A stretch of 56,621 bases of DNA from a bacterium. Lineage in GTDB: Bacteria > Sysuimicrobiota > Sysuimicrobiia > Sysuimicrobiales > Segetimicrobiaceae. Position 1 is the stretch's first letter. Every line of letters starts with the position of its first letter. The stretch lies in contig DASYZR010000088.1 of assembly GCA_035945995.1 (NCBI GenBank), positions 1-56,621 on the forward strand. The letters run 5' to 3'. Both the position numbers and the translations under genes were made by a program. This document shows, in pieces, positions 42,225-51,151 of the stretch. The notes under the pieces are model-generated. The model did not search any database and was not told the origin of the DNA. It saw only the letters and a program-made list of their open reading frames with translations.

Positions 42225-44558
42225 ATGAGCACGCGCTACCTCGGCGCGCGCATCGCCCGCAACGAGGATCCCCGCCTGCTGACCGGACACGGGCTGTTCG
42301 TCGACGACGTGCAGATCCATGGGCTCCTGCACGGCGCGGTCCTCCGGAGTCCGCACGCGCACGCGCGCATCCGCCGCCTCGACCTCCGCCGGGCGCGGGC
42401 GGCGGCCGGTGTCCTGGCCGTCTACGCCGCCGCGGACCTCGGCGCCCTCAACGGTCCCCTGCCGAAGCTGATCCCTCATCCGGCGCTCGTGCACCACAAG
42501 ACGCAGTACGCGCTCGCGCCCGACACGGTCCGGTACGCCGGCGAGGCCGTCGCCTTCGCCGTCGCGGAGAGCCGGTACGCCGCCGAGGACGCGCTCGACC
42601 TGGTCGATGTCGAGTACGAGCCGCTCCCCGCCGTCGCCGGGCTCGAGGCGGCCGTGGCCCCCGGCACCCCGCGTGTGCACGACGACATGGACTCGAACGT
42701 CGGCGCGCGGTACACGCAACGGGTCGGCGACGTGGAAGCGGCGTTCGCGCGGGCGCCGCACCGCTTCACGGAGCGGCTGGTGCTCGACCGCGGCACCGCC
42801 TCGCCGATCGAGACGCGGGGCGTCGTCGCGGTCTGGGATCCACGCGCCGGCCATCTCGACGTCTGGGACAGCACCCAGGCCCCGATCCCGATTCGCAACG
42901 GGCTGGCGCGGATGCTCGGGCTGTTGCAGGAGTCGGTCCGGGTCGTCGCCCCCGACGTCGGCGGGGGATTCGGGCCCAAGGTCATGATGTTCTATCCGGA
43001 AGAGGTCCTGGTGCCGTTCGCCGCGATGCGCCTCGGGCGGCCGGTGAAGTGGATCGAAGACCGGCGCGAGCACTTCGTCGCGACCAACCAGGAGCGCGAG
43101 CAGATCCACGACGCGGAGATCGCCGTGGATGCCGACGGCCGCATCCTGGCCGTGCGCACGGTGTTCTTGTACGACGCCGGGGCGTACAACCCGTACGGGC
43201 TCATCGTGCCGATCGTCGCGAGCACGACGCTGCCCGGCCCGTACCGGCTGCCGGCCTATCACTGCGAGTTCCAGGCGGTGTTTACGAACAAGACCAGCGT
43301 GAGCCCCTACCGCGGCGCCGGACGGCCCCACGGCGTGTTCGTGATGGAACGGCTGCTCGACCGCGTTGCGCGTGAGCTCGGCATCGACCGCGCGGAGGTC
43401 CGCCGCCGCAACCTGATCCCGCCCGACGCCTTCCCGTACGACGTCGGGCTCATCTATCAGGACCAGGCGCCGCTGCGCTACGACAGCGGCAACTACCCCG
43501 CGGTCCTCGCGCGCGCGCTCGAGATGATCGACTACACGGGATGGCCGGCGCGGCAGGAGGCCCTGCGGGCGGAAGGACGGCACGCCGGGCTCGGCGTCGC
43601 CTGCTACGTCGAAGGCACCGGGATCGGACCGTACGAAGGCGCGCGGGTGACGGTCGAGCCGTCCGGACGGGTCGCGGTGGCCACCGGGGTCGGCACCCAG
43701 GGCCAGGGACACGCGACGTCCTTCGCGCAGCTCGCCGCCGACGTGCTCGGCGTGGAGCCGCGCAACGTGATCGTGCACACCGGCGACACCGGGTTGTTCG
43801 GCTGGGGCACCGGCACGTTCGCGAGCCGCGCGGCGACGGTGGCCGGTAACGCCGTGGCCCTGGCCGCCAAGGCCGTGCGCGAGAAGGCCCAGCTCGTCGC
43901 GGCCGGTCTCCTCGAGGCGCCGGCCGCCGAGATCGAACTCGCCGGCGGCGCCGCGTTCGTCCGGGGCGTGCCGGGACGCGCGGTTCCGCTCGGCGACGTG
44001 GCGCTGGCGGCCAACCCGCTCCGGTTCGCGATGCCGGCGGAATGGGACGGGCCCGGCCTCGAGGCGATCCGCTACTTCGCGCCGCCGCAGGGGACCTTCG
44101 CCGCCGGCGTGCACGCGTGCATCGTGGAGGTCGATCCGGAGACCGGCACGCTCACGTTCCACCGGTACGTCGTCGTCCACGACTGCGGCCGGGTGATCAA
44201 CCCGGCGATTCTCGAGGGTCAGATCCACGGCGGCGTGGCGCAGGGACTCGGCGGGGCGTTTTGGGAGCAGCTGGTGTACGATGAGCAGGCCCAACCGCTC
44301 AGCACCACGTTTATGGATTATCTGCTGCCGACGGCCGCCGACCTGCCGGCGGTGGACGTCGATCATCTCGAGACGCCGTCGCCGCTCAACCCGCTGGGCG
44401 TCAAGGGGGCCGGCGAAGCGGGCGTGATCCCCGTGCCCGCGGTGGTGGCGCAGGCGATCGACGACGCACTCGCGCCCCTCGGGGTGCGCGTGACCGCCAT
44501 GCCGCTCAATCCAAGCCGGCTGTACCATCTCATGACGAACGCCCGGAGGTCCGCATGA
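42225..44558 (+). CDS. Molybdenum hydroxylase large subunit (xanthine dehydrogenase/CoxL family)
   Basis: A 777-residue molybdopterin subunit. The family start YLGARIARNEDPRLLTG, VRYAGEAVAFAVAES, the glycine-rich VVAPDVGGGFGPK and the catalytic Glu in GVKGAGEAG are present. The active-site loop reads SPYRGAGRP, the form II pattern, not the AYxCSFR loop with the Cu-binding Cys of true CO dehydrogenase. It is therefore probably a hydroxylase of a purine, aldehyde or other heterocycle. The operon continues with CoxG, FAD and 2Fe-2S subunits. ATG 42225 has no strong ribosome site. Confidence 0.92.
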   Translation: MSTRYLGARIARNEDPRLLTGHGLFVDDVQIHGLLHGAVLRSPHAHARIRRLDLRRARAAAGVLAVYAAADLGALNGPLPKLIPHPALVHHKTQYALAPDTVRYAGEAVAFAVAESRYAAEDALDLVDVEYEPLPAVAGLEAAVAPGTPRVHDDMDSNVGARYTQRVGDVEAAFARAPHRFTERLVLDRGTASPIETRGVVAVWDPRAGHLDVWDSTQAPIPIRNGLARMLGLLQESVRVVAPDVGGGFGPKVMMFYPEEVLVPFAAMRLGRPVKWIEDRREHFVATNQEREQIHDAEIAVDADGRILAVRTVFLYDAGAYNPYGLIVPIVASTTLPGPYRLPAYHCEFQAVFTNKTSVSPYRGAGRPHGVFVMERLLDRVARELGIDRAEVRRRNLIPPDAFPYDVGLIYQDQAPLRYDSGNYPAVLARALEMIDYTGWPARQEALRAEGRHAGLGVACYVEGTGIGPYEGARVTVEPSGRVAVATGVGTQGQGHATSFAQLAADVLGVEPRNVIVHTGDTGLFGWGTGTFASRAATVAGNAVALAAKAVREKAQLVAAGLLEAPAAEIELAGGAAFVRGVPGRAVPLGDVALAANPLRFAMPAEWDGPGLEAIRYFAPPQGTFAAGVHACIVEVDPETGTLTFHRYVVVHDCGRVINPAILEGQIHGGVAQGLGGAFWEQLVYDEQAQPLSTTFMDYLLPTAADLPAVDVDHLETPSPLNPLGVKGAGEAGVIPVPAVVAQAIDDALAPLGVRVTAMPLNPSRLYHLMTNARRSA

Positions 44559-45016
44559 AACTCGACGGCACCACGACGCTGCCCGCTCCGGTCGAGACGG
44601 TCTGGAAGGCCATCAACGATCCGGAGGTGCTGCGCCGCTGCACGCCGGGGCTCAAAGAGCTCAAAGAGACCGGGCCGGACGCCTACCAAGCCACGATGTC
44701 GATCGGCATCGCCGCGGTCAAGGGCACCTACGCCGGCACGCTCCAGATCACCGACAAGCAGCCGCCCGCGCACTGCCGAATTCTGCTCGAAGGCACCGGC
44801 GGCGCCGGATTCATGAGAGGGGAAGGGATCGTCGATCTCGAGGCGCAGGGCGGCGCCACGCTGGTCCGATGGACCGGCGACATCCAGATCGGCGGCCTGA
44901 TCGCCGGCGTCGGCCAGCGCATGCTGGGAGGCGTCGGCAAGATGCTGATCGGGCAGTTCTTCAAATGCCTCGAGCAGCAGTTCGGCGCGCCCTCTCCCGC
45001 CGGGGGGGACCGGTGA
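44555..45016 (+). CDS. CoxG-like SRPBCC protein (CO dehydrogenase subunit G family)
   Basis: A 153-residue START-like protein. The start (DGTTTLPAPVETVWKAINDP) and LRRCTPGLKELKETG are typical of CoxG. In known CoxG proteins the C-terminal helix binds membrane and quinone and recruits the hydroxylase; here the last segment IAGVGQRMLGGVGKMLIGQFF fits that helix. ATGA overlap with the large subunit and GTGA overlap with the FAD subunit put it in the middle of the structural genes. Confidence 0.9.
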   Translation: MKLDGTTTLPAPVETVWKAINDPEVLRRCTPGLKELKETGPDAYQATMSIGIAAVKGTYAGTLQITDKQPPAHCRILLEGTGGAGFMRGEGIVDLEAQGGATLVRWTGDIQIGGLIAGVGQRMLGGVGKMLIGQFFKCLEQQFGAPSPAGGDR

Positions 45017-45897
45017 AGCCGGCCGCGTTCGAGTACTACGCCCCCCGCGCGGTGGACGAGACGGTGGCCCTGTTGGCGGCCCACGGCGACGACGCGAAGG
45101 TACTGGCCGGCGGCCAGAGCCTCGTGCCTCTCATGAACATGCGCCTCGCGCGTCCCCGGGTGATCATCGACATCAACCGGGTGCGCGGATTGGACCGCCT
45201 CGGCGGCGACGGCGTGCTGCGGCTCGGCGCGCTCGTCCGCCAGCGCGCCGCGGAACGCTCCCCGCTCGTCGCGTCGCGGTGCCCCCTGCTCCGCGACGCC
45301 CTCGGGTGGGTCGGCCACCCGCAGATCCGCAACCGGGGCACCATCGGCGGCAGCATCGCGCACGCGGATCCCGCCGCGGAGATCCCGGCGGTCCTCGCCG
45401 CCCTCGACGGCGAGGTGACCGTGCGCGGGCCGGAGGGCGCGCGGACCCTCCGGGCGGCCGATCTGTTCGTGACCTACCTGACGACCGCGATCGACGCGCG
45501 CGAGCTCCTGATCGAGGTCCGCATCCCCGCCCTGCCCCGCGGCGCGGGATGGTCCTGGATGGAAATCGCGCGGCGCCACGGAGACTTCGCGCTGGCGGGC
45601 GTCGGCGTCGTCGTCACCCTCCGCCGCGGCGCCATCGCCGACCCGCGCATCGCGCTGACGGGCGTCGGACCCACCCCGGTCCGCGCCGGGGCGGCGGAGC
45701 GCCTGCTCGCGGGACGCGCGCCGTCCGAGCCGCTGTGGCAGGAGGCCGCCGACGCCGTGCGCGCGGCGATCGAGCCCGACGGCGATCTGCACGCCTCCGC
45801 CGACTACCGCCGGCACATCGCCGGCGTGCTGACGGTCCGCGCGCTGCGCGAGGCGCTCGGCCGCGTGGGCGGACGCCGCCGCGGTGAGGCGGCGTGA
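45013..45897 (+). CDS. Molybdenum hydroxylase FAD-binding (medium) subunit
   Basis: A 294-residue CoxM/XdhB-type flavoprotein. FAD motifs: VLAGGQSLVPLMNMRLARP and RNRGTIGGSIAHADPAAE. The C-terminal CO_deh_flav_C domain follows (GDFALAGVGVVVTL). It takes electrons from the 2Fe-2S subunit to FAD and then to the acceptor. GTG 45013 overlaps the coxG stop and is preceded by a G-rich ribosome site. Confidence 0.93.
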   Translation: MKPAAFEYYAPRAVDETVALLAAHGDDAKVLAGGQSLVPLMNMRLARPRVIIDINRVRGLDRLGGDGVLRLGALVRQRAAERSPLVASRCPLLRDALGWVGHPQIRNRGTIGGSIAHADPAAEIPAVLAALDGEVTVRGPEGARTLRAADLFVTYLTTAIDARELLIEVRIPALPRGAGWSWMEIARRHGDFALAGVGVVVTLRRGAIADPRIALTGVGPTPVRAGAAERLLAGRAPSEPLWQEAADAVRAAIEPDGDLHASADYRRHIAGVLTVRALREALGRVGGRRRGEAA

Positions 45898-46469
45898 TGC
45901 CGCCGCGCGACGTCGCGCTCACGATCAACGGCCGCGCGTATCGCGGCCGCGTCGAGCCGCGCCGGACGCTGGCGGACTTCATCCGCGAAGACTGCGGGTT
46001 GACGGGCACGCACCTCGGGTGCGAGCATGGCGTGTGCGGGGCGTGTACAATACTGATGGACGGCGACGCGGTCCGATCGTGCCTGCTGTTTGCGGTGCAG
46101 GCCGACGGCGCGGACCTCCGGACGGTCGAGGGCCTCGCGGACGGCGATCGCCTGCACCCGATCCAGCAGGCCTTCTGGGAACACCACGGCCTGCAGTGCG
46201 GGTTCTGCACGCCGGGGTTCCTGATGACGGCGGTCGCCTTCCTCCGGGAGCATCCGCGTCCGACCGAGCGCGAGATCCGCGAGGGCCTCGCCGGGAACCT
46301 GTGCCGCTGCACCGGGTATCAAAATATCGTCAAGGCCGTCGCGGCGGCCGCCGAGGCGCTCGTCTCGACCGCCCCGGAACGGGGCGGCGGCCGGGCGGCC
46401 GCAAAGAAGGGCGCGGGCGGACGTCGGCGAACTCCCGAACACCCGCAGCGCCGGCGAACATCAGGGTAG
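45897..46469 (+). CDS. Molybdenum hydroxylase 2Fe-2S (small) subunit
   Basis: A 190-residue CoxS/XdhA iron-sulfur subunit. The plant-type ferredoxin cluster is CEHGVCGACTILMDG plus the distant CLLFAVQ Cys; the second cluster is QCGFCTPGF with GNLCRCTGYQNIV. ATG 45897 overlaps the stop of the FAD subunit (TGATG); the GTG three bases before is equally possible. The last 35 residues are Arg/Gly/Ala-rich and longer than usual for CoxS, likely disordered. Confidence 0.93.
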   Translation: MPPRDVALTINGRAYRGRVEPRRTLADFIREDCGLTGTHLGCEHGVCGACTILMDGDAVRSCLLFAVQADGADLRTVEGLADGDRLHPIQQAFWEHHGLQCGFCTPGFLMTAVAFLREHPRPTEREIREGLAGNLCRCTGYQNIVKAVAAAAEALVSTAPERGGGRAAAKKGAGGRRRTPEHPQRRRTSG

Positions 46470-46525
46470 CGCCGGCGGCGCCACCCTAGACGGACGAAGG
46501 AGATGAACGACCAGAGATCACGGCA

Positions 46526-47509
46526 ATGGATCACACCATCGATGCAGTCTCGATGAGCTGGCGGGTCGCCCGCGCGATCCGCCAGGAGGGATGGACCGGA
46601 GAGGTCATCGCGGTCCACCCCCACAGCGTGTATGTGACCGACGAGGACGACGAGATTTACGCCATCGTGCGGCAGCCGCTCGGCAACGGTCCGCTCAATC
46701 TCGTGATCCCCGCCGAACCCGCGCACCTCTTCAACGGCCTGACCCTCGGCACGAGTCTCGCCTCCAACGGCGCGCGGTTGGGCGTCGGCGAAGTGATTAC
46801 GATCGGCCTCGAGCGCGCAGCGATTTGGGATCCCAAGGCCTACGCGGCGCCGGCCGACGAGGCCGCCCTGGAGCGCGGCCTCGCCGCGCTGTACCGGGAG
46901 ATCGCGCGCCGGGCCCCGGAGGAGAGCCTCGCGCGGCTCCTGCCCCACCTCGAGGACGAAGATCTGCCGGACGCGCTCGAGCGCGTCGCCCATTTTCCCC
47001 GCAGCCACGCCCTGATCGGCGGACTCGTCGAGTCCTTGGCCCAGCGGGACCGGCGGCGCCTCAAGGTCGTGACGTCGTCTCTCGCCGGCCTCGGACCGGG
47101 CCTCACGCCGGCCGGCGACGACTTCATCGCCGGCATCCTGCTGGCGCTCGCGCTGGTGCGCGAGCAGCGCCTCGATCCGTCGTTGAACGCGATCGCCACC
47201 CTGCTCGTGGAGACCGCGGCGCCGCGGACGCACGAAATCAGCGGCGCCTTCTTGCGGGCCGCGTACGACGGGCAGGTGGGCGAACGCTGGCATCCCTTGC
47301 TGGCGGCGCTGACCGCGGGCGACGTCGCCCGGATCGTCGAGACGGTGGTACCGGTCCTGATGACCGGCGAGACCTCCGGGGCCGACATGCTGGCCGGCTT
47401 CCTCGTCGGCATCGGCGTGCTCCAGGGCGGGGCGGCGGCGGCGTGGCGGATCCCCGTGCCGGCGGGCGGACCCGTCGCGGTGTCGAAGCCGCTCCCGCCG
47501 GCTGGGTAA
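46526..47509 (+). CDS. DUF2877 (AllH-like) protein, putative oxamate carbamoyltransferase subunit
   Basis: A 327-residue soluble protein of the DUF2877 family. The hallmark GLGPGLTPAGDDFIAG (Gly-rich loop with paired Asp) lies mid-protein, followed by a helical C-terminal part (TSGADMLAGFLVGIGVL). In E. coli the DUF2877 protein AllH (YlbF) works with AllG and AllF in oxamate carbamoyltransfer, the last step of anaerobic allantoin breakdown. It follows the hydroxylase operon by 56 bases; AllG- and AllF-like genes are 8 kb away at the right edge. AAGGAG is 23 bases from this ATG, unusually far. The assignment is by family, not by test. Confidence 0.8.
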   Translation: MDHTIDAVSMSWRVARAIRQEGWTGEVIAVHPHSVYVTDEDDEIYAIVRQPLGNGPLNLVIPAEPAHLFNGLTLGTSLASNGARLGVGEVITIGLERAAIWDPKAYAAPADEAALERGLAALYREIARRAPEESLARLLPHLEDEDLPDALERVAHFPRSHALIGGLVESLAQRDRRRLKVVTSSLAGLGPGLTPAGDDFIAGILLALALVREQRLDPSLNAIATLLVETAAPRTHEISGAFLRAAYDGQVGERWHPLLAALTAGDVARIVETVVPVLMTGETSGADMLAGFLVGIGVLQGGAAAAWRIPVPAGGPVAVSKPLPPAG

Positions 47510-47754
47510 GCGACCTACCGCTGCGGGAGGAAGAAGCGAAGCACACCTGACTTGACTGGAACTGGTCGTCCGCGGGTATCTCCGCACCACGCCGCGGCAG
47601 CCGACATAAGTCCACCACCGAGCCCTGTTTGAGCGAACGAAGACGCGGTCGTTGCTTGCGCCAAACTTATCGTTTTCCTCCATCGAGCCTCGCTATAGTC
47701 TTGTATAATGACACTCGATGGGATTGGCCCGGGACTCGATGAGGGGAGGACGGC
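47510..47754. other. Intergenic stretch between the AllH-like gene and the 120-aa gene
   Basis: About 245 bases with lower GC than the genes around it, especially 47640-47710. It holds a perfect TATAAT at 47704-47709, 46 bases before the next start codon. No tRNA, repeat or further gene is seen. Confidence 0.4.
47704..47709 (+). promoter_or_regulatory. Candidate -10 box before the 120-aa gene
   Basis: TATAAT in the AT-richer segment CTTGTATAATGACACTCG. No good -35 hexamer lies 16-18 bases upstream (sequence there is CCATCG), so the call rests on the -10 match and position. Confidence 0.35.
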
Positions 47755-48117
47755 ATGGCGGGACGGTTCGGGGGCAACTGGCACGGGATCATCGGCGGTA
47801 CTTCGAACCTTGGAAGGGTCAGTGCCAAACTCACTCAAAGCATGAACCAGGTGTCGGGGCAATTCACCTTTCAGGATCTCGTGACTGTACCGGTCTCCGC
47901 CGATGTCGACGCAACGGTCAACGGATCCTTGATCGACGGGAACCTCAATAATGTACGACCGCTCCTGCCCGGCGGCGCCGCGCCGCTGGCGCCCCATGTG
48001 CGACTTCCGAGAACCGGCCGCATCCTGGGCATGATCGACGACGATGGCAAGAGAATCACCGGCTTTTGGTACACCGACGCGCAAACGAGTGGGGGATTTA
48101 TCCTCTCGCGATCCTGA
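47755..48117 (+). CDS. Hypothetical protein, 120 aa
   Basis: Unrecognised. A beta-rich protein with repeated short strands and many Gly, Asn and Thr residues (GGNWHGIIGGTSNLG, DVDATVNGSLIDG) and an end GFWYTDAQTSGGFILSRS. There is no signal peptide, membrane helix or cysteine. GGGGAGGA lies five bases before the ATG, a strong site, and a TATAAT box is upstream, so it is likely a single-gene unit. Its codons and base composition are less GC-biased than those of its neighbours, a possible sign of acquisition. The stop lies 24 bases before the convergent AccDA gene. Confidence 0.7.
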   Translation: MAGRFGGNWHGIIGGTSNLGRVSAKLTQSMNQVSGQFTFQDLVTVPVSADVDATVNGSLIDGNLNNVRPLLPGGAAPLAPHVRLPRTGRILGMIDDDGKRITGFWYTDAQTSGGFILSRS

Positions 48118-48141
48118 TCTGATCCGCCTCCGTGGCGTCGC

Positions 48142-49926
48142 TTACGTCGGCCGGGTGTCCCCTTCCGTCCGCACCCGCCGCCATGGGCCCTCGCCGCGCG
48201 GGAACCGCCGGGCCAGCGCGTCGAGCGCGTCCTGCATTTCGCTCCTGACGACCTCGCGCCAGTAGATCCCCGTCCGCCCGATGTGCCGGTACTTCTCGTA
48301 CCGGCGGTCGACCAGCTTCGGCACCGGGGTGCGGCGCAGGGCGCGCAGGGCCGCCGCCACGTGGGCCGCAAGTGATTGGGCCGCGGCTGCGTGGTCGAGA
48401 TGCGCCCCGCCGGGCGGCTCGGGCACGATCTCGTCGATCACGCCGAGACGCTTGAGGTCGGAGGCGGTGATCTTGAGCGCCGTGGACAGGGCCTGGGCCT
48501 GCGCGACGTCGCGGTAGAGAATCGCGGCGGCGCCTTCCGGAGAGATCACGGAGTAGATGGCGTGCTCCAGCATGAGCACGCGGTCGCCGACGGCCAGCGC
48601 CAGGGCGCCCCCGCTGCCCCCTTCCCCGATGATCACCGCGACGATCGGCGTCGGCAATCCCGTCATCACCGCGAGGTTCTCCGCGAGGGCGAGGGCGATG
48701 CCGCCGCGCTCGGCCTCGTAACTGGGATCGGCCCCGGGCGTGTCGACCAGCGTGACGACCGGCAGGTGAAACTTGGCGGCGAGACGCGCGAGCCGCAGGG
48801 CCTTGCGGTAGCCGCCGGGGCCGGCCATCCCCCGGTGCCGGTCCGCCTGGGCCTCGAGTGTGCCGCCGCGCTCCTGGCCGACGATCATGATGGTCTGGCC
48901 GTCGAACTCCGCGAGCCCGCCGGCGATCGCCGGGTCGTCGCGGCCCTGCCGGTCGCCGTGCAGTTCGATGAAGTCCGTGGTCATGCGCGCGATGTAGTCG
49001 AGTGCGGTCGGACGCGACACGTGCCGCGCCAGCTGCACTTCCTCCCACGCCGCGAGCGCTCGGCCGCGGACCCCCGCCGGCGCGGGCCCGCGGCGGGGAC
49101 TCGGGACCGCCCCCCGGGCGAGGTGCCTGACGAGATAGGACACCGTCTCGCGGAGGCGCTCCCGCGGGACGATCAGATCGACGAGGCCGTGACGGACGAG
49201 CGTCTCCGCGCGGTGCGAGTCCGGCGGCAGTGCCGTCCCGGTCGTTTGCTCGATCACGCGCGGCCCGACGAAGCCGATCTGTGCGCCCGGCTCCGCGACG
49301 ATGACGTCGCCCAGGCTGGCGAAGCTGGCCGTGACGCCGCCGAAGGTCGGGTCCGTCAGGATGGAGATGAACGCGAGGCCGTGGCGGTCGTGGCGGGCCT
49401 CCGCGGCCGCCACCTTGGCCATCTGCATGAGCGAGAGCATGCCTTCCTGCATCCGGGCGCCCCCGCTCGCCGCGACGCTCACAAGCGGGAGCCGGCGCCG
49501 GGTCGCGTGCTGAAAGGCGTTCGCGACCTTCTCGCCCACGACCGAGCCCATCGTCCCGCCCAGGAATTCGAAGTCGAAGACCGCGAGCACGACCGGCCGG
49601 CCGCCGATGCGGCAGAGGCCGGTCGTCACCGCCTCGCGGAGCCCGGTCTGCCGGCGGGCCTCGATCAACCGCGCCCGGTACGGCTTGCGGTCGATGAACT
49701 GCAGCGGATCGACGGAGATGAGGCCGCGGTCGAGTTCGCGGAACGTGCCGGGATCGGCCAGCATGCGGATGCGCGCCGGCGACGGCATCGCGAGGTAGCG
49801 TCCGCACCCCGCGCACACGTACAGCCGCTCTCCCAGCGCCTGCGGCGGGTGGGTGAGCCCGCACGAGGGGCACGGAACCGGCGCTGGCACCTGCCGCGGC
49901 CGCGCGAACATTAGGACGCGTCGCAC
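48142..49926 (-). CDS. Fused acetyl-CoA carboxylase carboxyltransferase AccD-AccA
   Basis: A 594-residue fusion of the beta (AccD) and alpha (AccA) subunits of carboxyltransferase, which make malonyl-CoA for fatty acids. The AccD zinc site is CPSCGLTHPP...CAGCGRY (Cys19, 22, 38, 41), followed by SVAASGGARMQEGM and LTDPTFGGVTASFA. AccA begins near residue 300 with the helix LAAWEEVQLARHVSRP and holds LVDTPGADPSYEAERGG and IGEGGSGGALALAVG. In most bacteria the two are separate genes. GTG 49926 or ATG 49911 could be the start; neither has a strong ribosome site. Confidence 0.93.
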   Translation of the reverse strand: MRRVLMFARPRQVPAPVPCPSCGLTHPPQALGERLYVCAGCGRYLAMPSPARIRMLADPGTFRELDRGLISVDPLQFIDRKPYRARLIEARRQTGLREAVTTGLCRIGGRPVVLAVFDFEFLGGTMGSVVGEKVANAFQHATRRRLPLVSVAASGGARMQEGMLSLMQMAKVAAAEARHDRHGLAFISILTDPTFGGVTASFASLGDVIVAEPGAQIGFVGPRVIEQTTGTALPPDSHRAETLVRHGLVDLIVPRERLRETVSYLVRHLARGAVPSPRRGPAPAGVRGRALAAWEEVQLARHVSRPTALDYIARMTTDFIELHGDRQGRDDPAIAGGLAEFDGQTIMIVGQERGGTLEAQADRHRGMAGPGGYRKALRLARLAAKFHLPVVTLVDTPGADPSYEAERGGIALALAENLAVMTGLPTPIVAVIIGEGGSGGALALAVGDRVLMLEHAIYSVISPEGAAAILYRDVAQAQALSTALKITASDLKRLGVIDEIVPEPPGGAHLDHAAAAQSLAAHVAAALRALRRTPVPKLVDRRYEKYRHIGRTGIYWREVVRSEMQDALDALARRFPRGEGPWRRVRTEGDTRPT

Positions 49927-49960
49927 GATGGCATCTTAACGGCGCGGCCGGCCGGGTGGC

Positions 49961-51151
49961 TCACACGACGCCGGCGTCGCGCAGCGCCGTCACCTGCGCG
50001 CCGGGATATCCCAGCTCGCGCAGCACGGCCGCCGTGTGCTCGCCGAGCACGGGTGGCGGCGTCCGCACGCCGCCCGGCGTGTCGGAAAACTTCAGCGGGA
50101 CGCCGTTCACCCGGACGCGCCCTGCGCGGGGGTGCTCGACCGCCACCACCATCCCACGGTGGAGGACCTGCGGATCGTTCATCACCTCGCTGATGCGGGA
50201 GATGGGACCGACCGGCACGCCGGCCTCCCCGAGCCGGGCCACCCACTCGGCCGTCGTCCCGCTCCGCAACACCGGCTCGAGCGCCTCCACCAGTTCCCGC
50301 CGGTGCGCGACGCGCGCGGCGTTGGTCGCAAAGCGCGGGTCGTCTGCGAAGGGCACGTCCAGCGCCCGGCAGAACCGCTGCCACAGGCCCTCGCTCCCGA
50401 CGGCGACCGTGACGAACCCGTCCCGCGTCGGAAACGGCTGGTAGGGCACCAGATTGGTGTGGGCCGACCCGACGCGCGGCGGGTTGTCGCCCGTGGCGAA
50501 GTAGTTGGCGGCCATGTACGTCATCCACGCGACCTGGGCGTCCAGCATCGCCGCGTCGATCCACTGGCCGCGGCCGTCGCGGTCGCGGACCCGCAGCGCC
50601 GCGAGGACGCCGTACGCGGCGAACATCCCGGCGCAGATGTCGGCGACCGCCACCCCGACCCGCATCGGATGCCCGTCGGCCTCGCCGGTGATCGCCATCA
50701 GCCCGCCCATCCCCTGGACGATCAGGTCGTACGCCGGACGCTCGCGGTACGGTCCGGTCTGCCCGAACCCCGAAATCGAGCAGTACACGAGGCGGGGCAG
50801 CCGGGCGTGCACCGTCTCGTACCCGACGCCCAGCCGGTCCATCGTCCCCGGGCGGAAATTCTCGACGAGCACGTCGGCCCGCCCGAGAAGGCGCCACAAC
50901 AGCTCGCGCCCCCGTTCGTCCTTGAGATTGGCCGTCAGGCTCTCCTTGTTGCGGTTGATGCTCATGAAGTACGCGCTCTCGCCGTGGACAAACGGCGGCC
51001 CCCAGCCGCGCGTATCGTCGCCGCCGTCCGGCGTCTCCACCTTGATCACGCGCGCGCCGAGGTCGGCCAGCATCATCGTGCAGTAGGGACCGGCGAGCGC
51101 CCGCGTGAGGTCGACGACCAGGAGGCCGTCGAGCGGTCCTGGCGAGGTCAT
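49961..51151 (-). CDS. CaiB/BaiF family (class III) CoA-transferase
   Basis: A 396-residue formyl-CoA-transferase-family enzyme that moves CoA between carboxylic acids. Start: LVVDLTRALAGPYCTMMLADLGARVIKVE. The conserved catalytic Asp is in ERPAYDLIVQGMGG, and the GQWIDAAMLDAQVAW segment is typical. Its ATG overlaps the stop of the upstream cyclase-family gene (ATGA), so both likely work on the same acid. Oxalate, carnitine-like or aromatic acids are possible acceptors. Confidence 0.92.
   Translation of the reverse strand: MTSPGPLDGLLVVDLTRALAGPYCTMMLADLGARVIKVETPDGGDDTRGWGPPFVHGESAYFMSINRNKESLTANLKDERGRELLWRLLGRADVLVENFRPGTMDRLGVGYETVHARLPRLVYCSISGFGQTGPYRERPAYDLIVQGMGGLMAITGEADGHPMRVGVAVADICAGMFAAYGVLAALRVRDRDGRGQWIDAAMLDAQVAWMTYMAANYFATGDNPPRVGSAHTNLVPYQPFPTRDGFVTVAVGSEGLWQRFCRALDVPFADDPRFATNAARVAHRRELVEALEPVLRSGTTAEWVARLGEAGVPVGPISRISEVMNDPQVLHRGMVVAVEHPRAGRVRVNGVPLKFSDTPGGVRTPPPVLGEHTAAVLRELGYPGAQVTALRDAGVV

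Noticed and set aside
42138-44528. Minus-strand open frame extending the GIY-YIG gene to 908 codons
   Set aside because: Only the last 111 codons have a recognisable domain. The rest mirrors the hydroxylase large subunit.
42225-46469. True aerobic carbon monoxide dehydrogenase
   Set aside because: The Cu-binding AYxCSFR loop is replaced by SPYRGAGRP.
46503-46556. 17-codon leader peptide (from ATG 46503) overlapping the AllH-like start
   Set aside because: Its AAGGAG touches the ATG with no spacing and no regulatory codon run is seen; it is probably chance.
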